Assembly (NCBI GenBank): GCA_030740135.1
Contig: JASLXW010000214.1
Span: 1 to 6,990 of the forward strand
Length of the DNA: 6,990 nt
Source: Nitrospinota bacterium
Lineage (GTDB): Bacteria; UBA8248; JACPRG01
Direction of reading: 5' to 3'
Part shown: positions 6,565 through 6,990 of the stretch, piece after piece
How the letters are laid out: each line of letters begins with the position of its first letter
Numbering within the stretch: the first letter of the stretch is position 1
The notes under the pieces: generated by a model
The model's database searches: none
Seen by the model: the letters and a program-made list of their open reading frames with translations, nothing else
What the model was told of the DNA's origin: nothing
Program-made: the position numbers and the translations under genes

Positions 6565-6990
6565 TTGGTTCCCTTCGCAGATCTGGCGGGCCAGTACCGC
6601 ACCATCAAGAAAGAGGTGGATGAGGCCGTTCTGTCCGTTCTTGAAAGCGGCCGATTCATCCTGGGACCGGAGGTGACCGCCTTCGAGAAGGAGTTCGCCG
6701 CCAATTGCGGCGCGCTGCACGGCATCGCCGTGAACTCCGGGACGAGCGCCCTCCTCGCAGCTGGCGTAGGTCCGGGCGACGAGGTCATCACCACGCCCTT
6801 CACCTTCGTGGCCACCGTGGCGGCCATCTGCTACGTCGGCGCCCGGCCGGTCCTGGTGGACGTCGATCCCGAGACCTTTAATATCGATCCGGCCGGCATC
6901 GAGGCCGCGATCATCCCGCGCACCCGGGCCGTCATACCGGTCCACCTCTACGGCCAAGTCGCGGAGATGGATCCCATCCTCGACGTCGCC
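6565..6990 (+). CDS. DegT/DnrJ/EryC1 PLP-dependent sugar aminotransferase (partial, C-terminus beyond the right edge)
   Basis: Predicted to transfer an amino group, usually from glutamate, to a keto-sugar bound to a nucleotide. The 142 codons present open with [17 protein letters not shown] (2-18), the characteristic N-terminus of the family. They continue with [20 protein letters not shown] (26-45), NSGTSAL (57-63; PLP-phosphate loop), [18 protein letters not shown] (71-88; F81 in the ring-stacking position), [12 protein letters not shown] (98-109) and [15 protein letters not shown] (122-136). The PLP lysine lies beyond the window. Start is TTG 6565, from the strong ribosome site and an in-frame stop just upstream. 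Oddity: between GTS and GDEV there are 4 fewer residues than usual ([10 protein letters not shown], where families such as ArnB have 14). The gene follows the methyltransferase in the same direction after 158 bases. Family assignment is firm; the specific sugar is unknown. Confidence 0.93.
   Translation, partial: MVPFADLAGQYRTIKKEVDEAVLSVLESGRFILGPEVTAFEKEFAANCGALHGIAVNSGTSALLAAGVGPGDEVITTPFTFVATVAAICYVGARPVLVDVDPETFNIDPAGIEAAIIPRTRAVIPVHLYGQVAEMDPILDVA

Noticed and set aside
6339..6623. Plus-strand frame bridging the methyltransferase end, the gap and the aminotransferase start
   Set aside because: It overlaps two firm genes in other frames, lacks a good ribosome site and has no recognisable protein features.
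1..6990. tRNA, rRNA, CRISPR array, insertion sequence or attachment site
   Set aside because: No repeat array, terminal inverted repeats with transposase motifs, or RNA-gene core sequences were found on reading through.

Overview
This is a GC-rich (roughly 60% G+C by eye) stretch of bacterial chromosome that reads as part of a surface-polysaccharide or glycoconjugate gene cluster. The glycosyltransferases, the signal peptide with a following periplasmic-type domain, and the nucleotide-sugar-type aminotransferase suggest a Gram-negative environmental bacterium. I see no marker that fixes the phylum. The window is cut inside a gene at both ends.

Left half, minus strand: a family-2 glycosyltransferase runs off the left edge (start at 619). 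A 352-base gap separates it from a secreted, membrane-anchored metallophosphoesterase (2063 to 972). The gap holds a GC-rich hairpin just after the phosphoesterase stop, then a good sigma70-type promoter (-10 TATAAT at 893-898), then a structured leader of about 265 bases.

At 2064-2432 transcription diverges. A short AT-rich core near 2246-2253 can serve as a -10 box on both strands. Rightward lies a second, soluble GT2 of the dolichyl/polyprenyl-phosphate sugar transferase type (2433-3167), with an altered DxD motif.

Right half, plus strand: a strong-looking promoter at 3215-3242 precedes two tandem, related radical SAM enzymes (3336-4397 and 4408-5493). Each has a CxxxCxxC cluster and a C-terminal half-SPASM Cys set. 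A TylF/MycF-type O-methyltransferase (5531-6406) follows. After a 158-base gap with an 8-bp inverted repeat comes a DegT/DnrJ/EryC1 PLP aminotransferase that starts at TTG (6565) and runs off the right edge.

Working model (inference): the radical SAM pair, aminotransferase and methyltransferase form a sugar-tailoring route, with radical oxidation or rearrangement of a hydroxyl-bearing carbon, then transamination and O-methylation. The glycosyltransferases would build the product into a glycan. The logic resembles radical SAM dehydrogenase plus DegT aminotransferase pairing in aminocyclitol antibiotic pathways (BtrN with BtrS), but here in a glycan-cluster setting. I see no precursor peptide that would point to a RiPP pathway.
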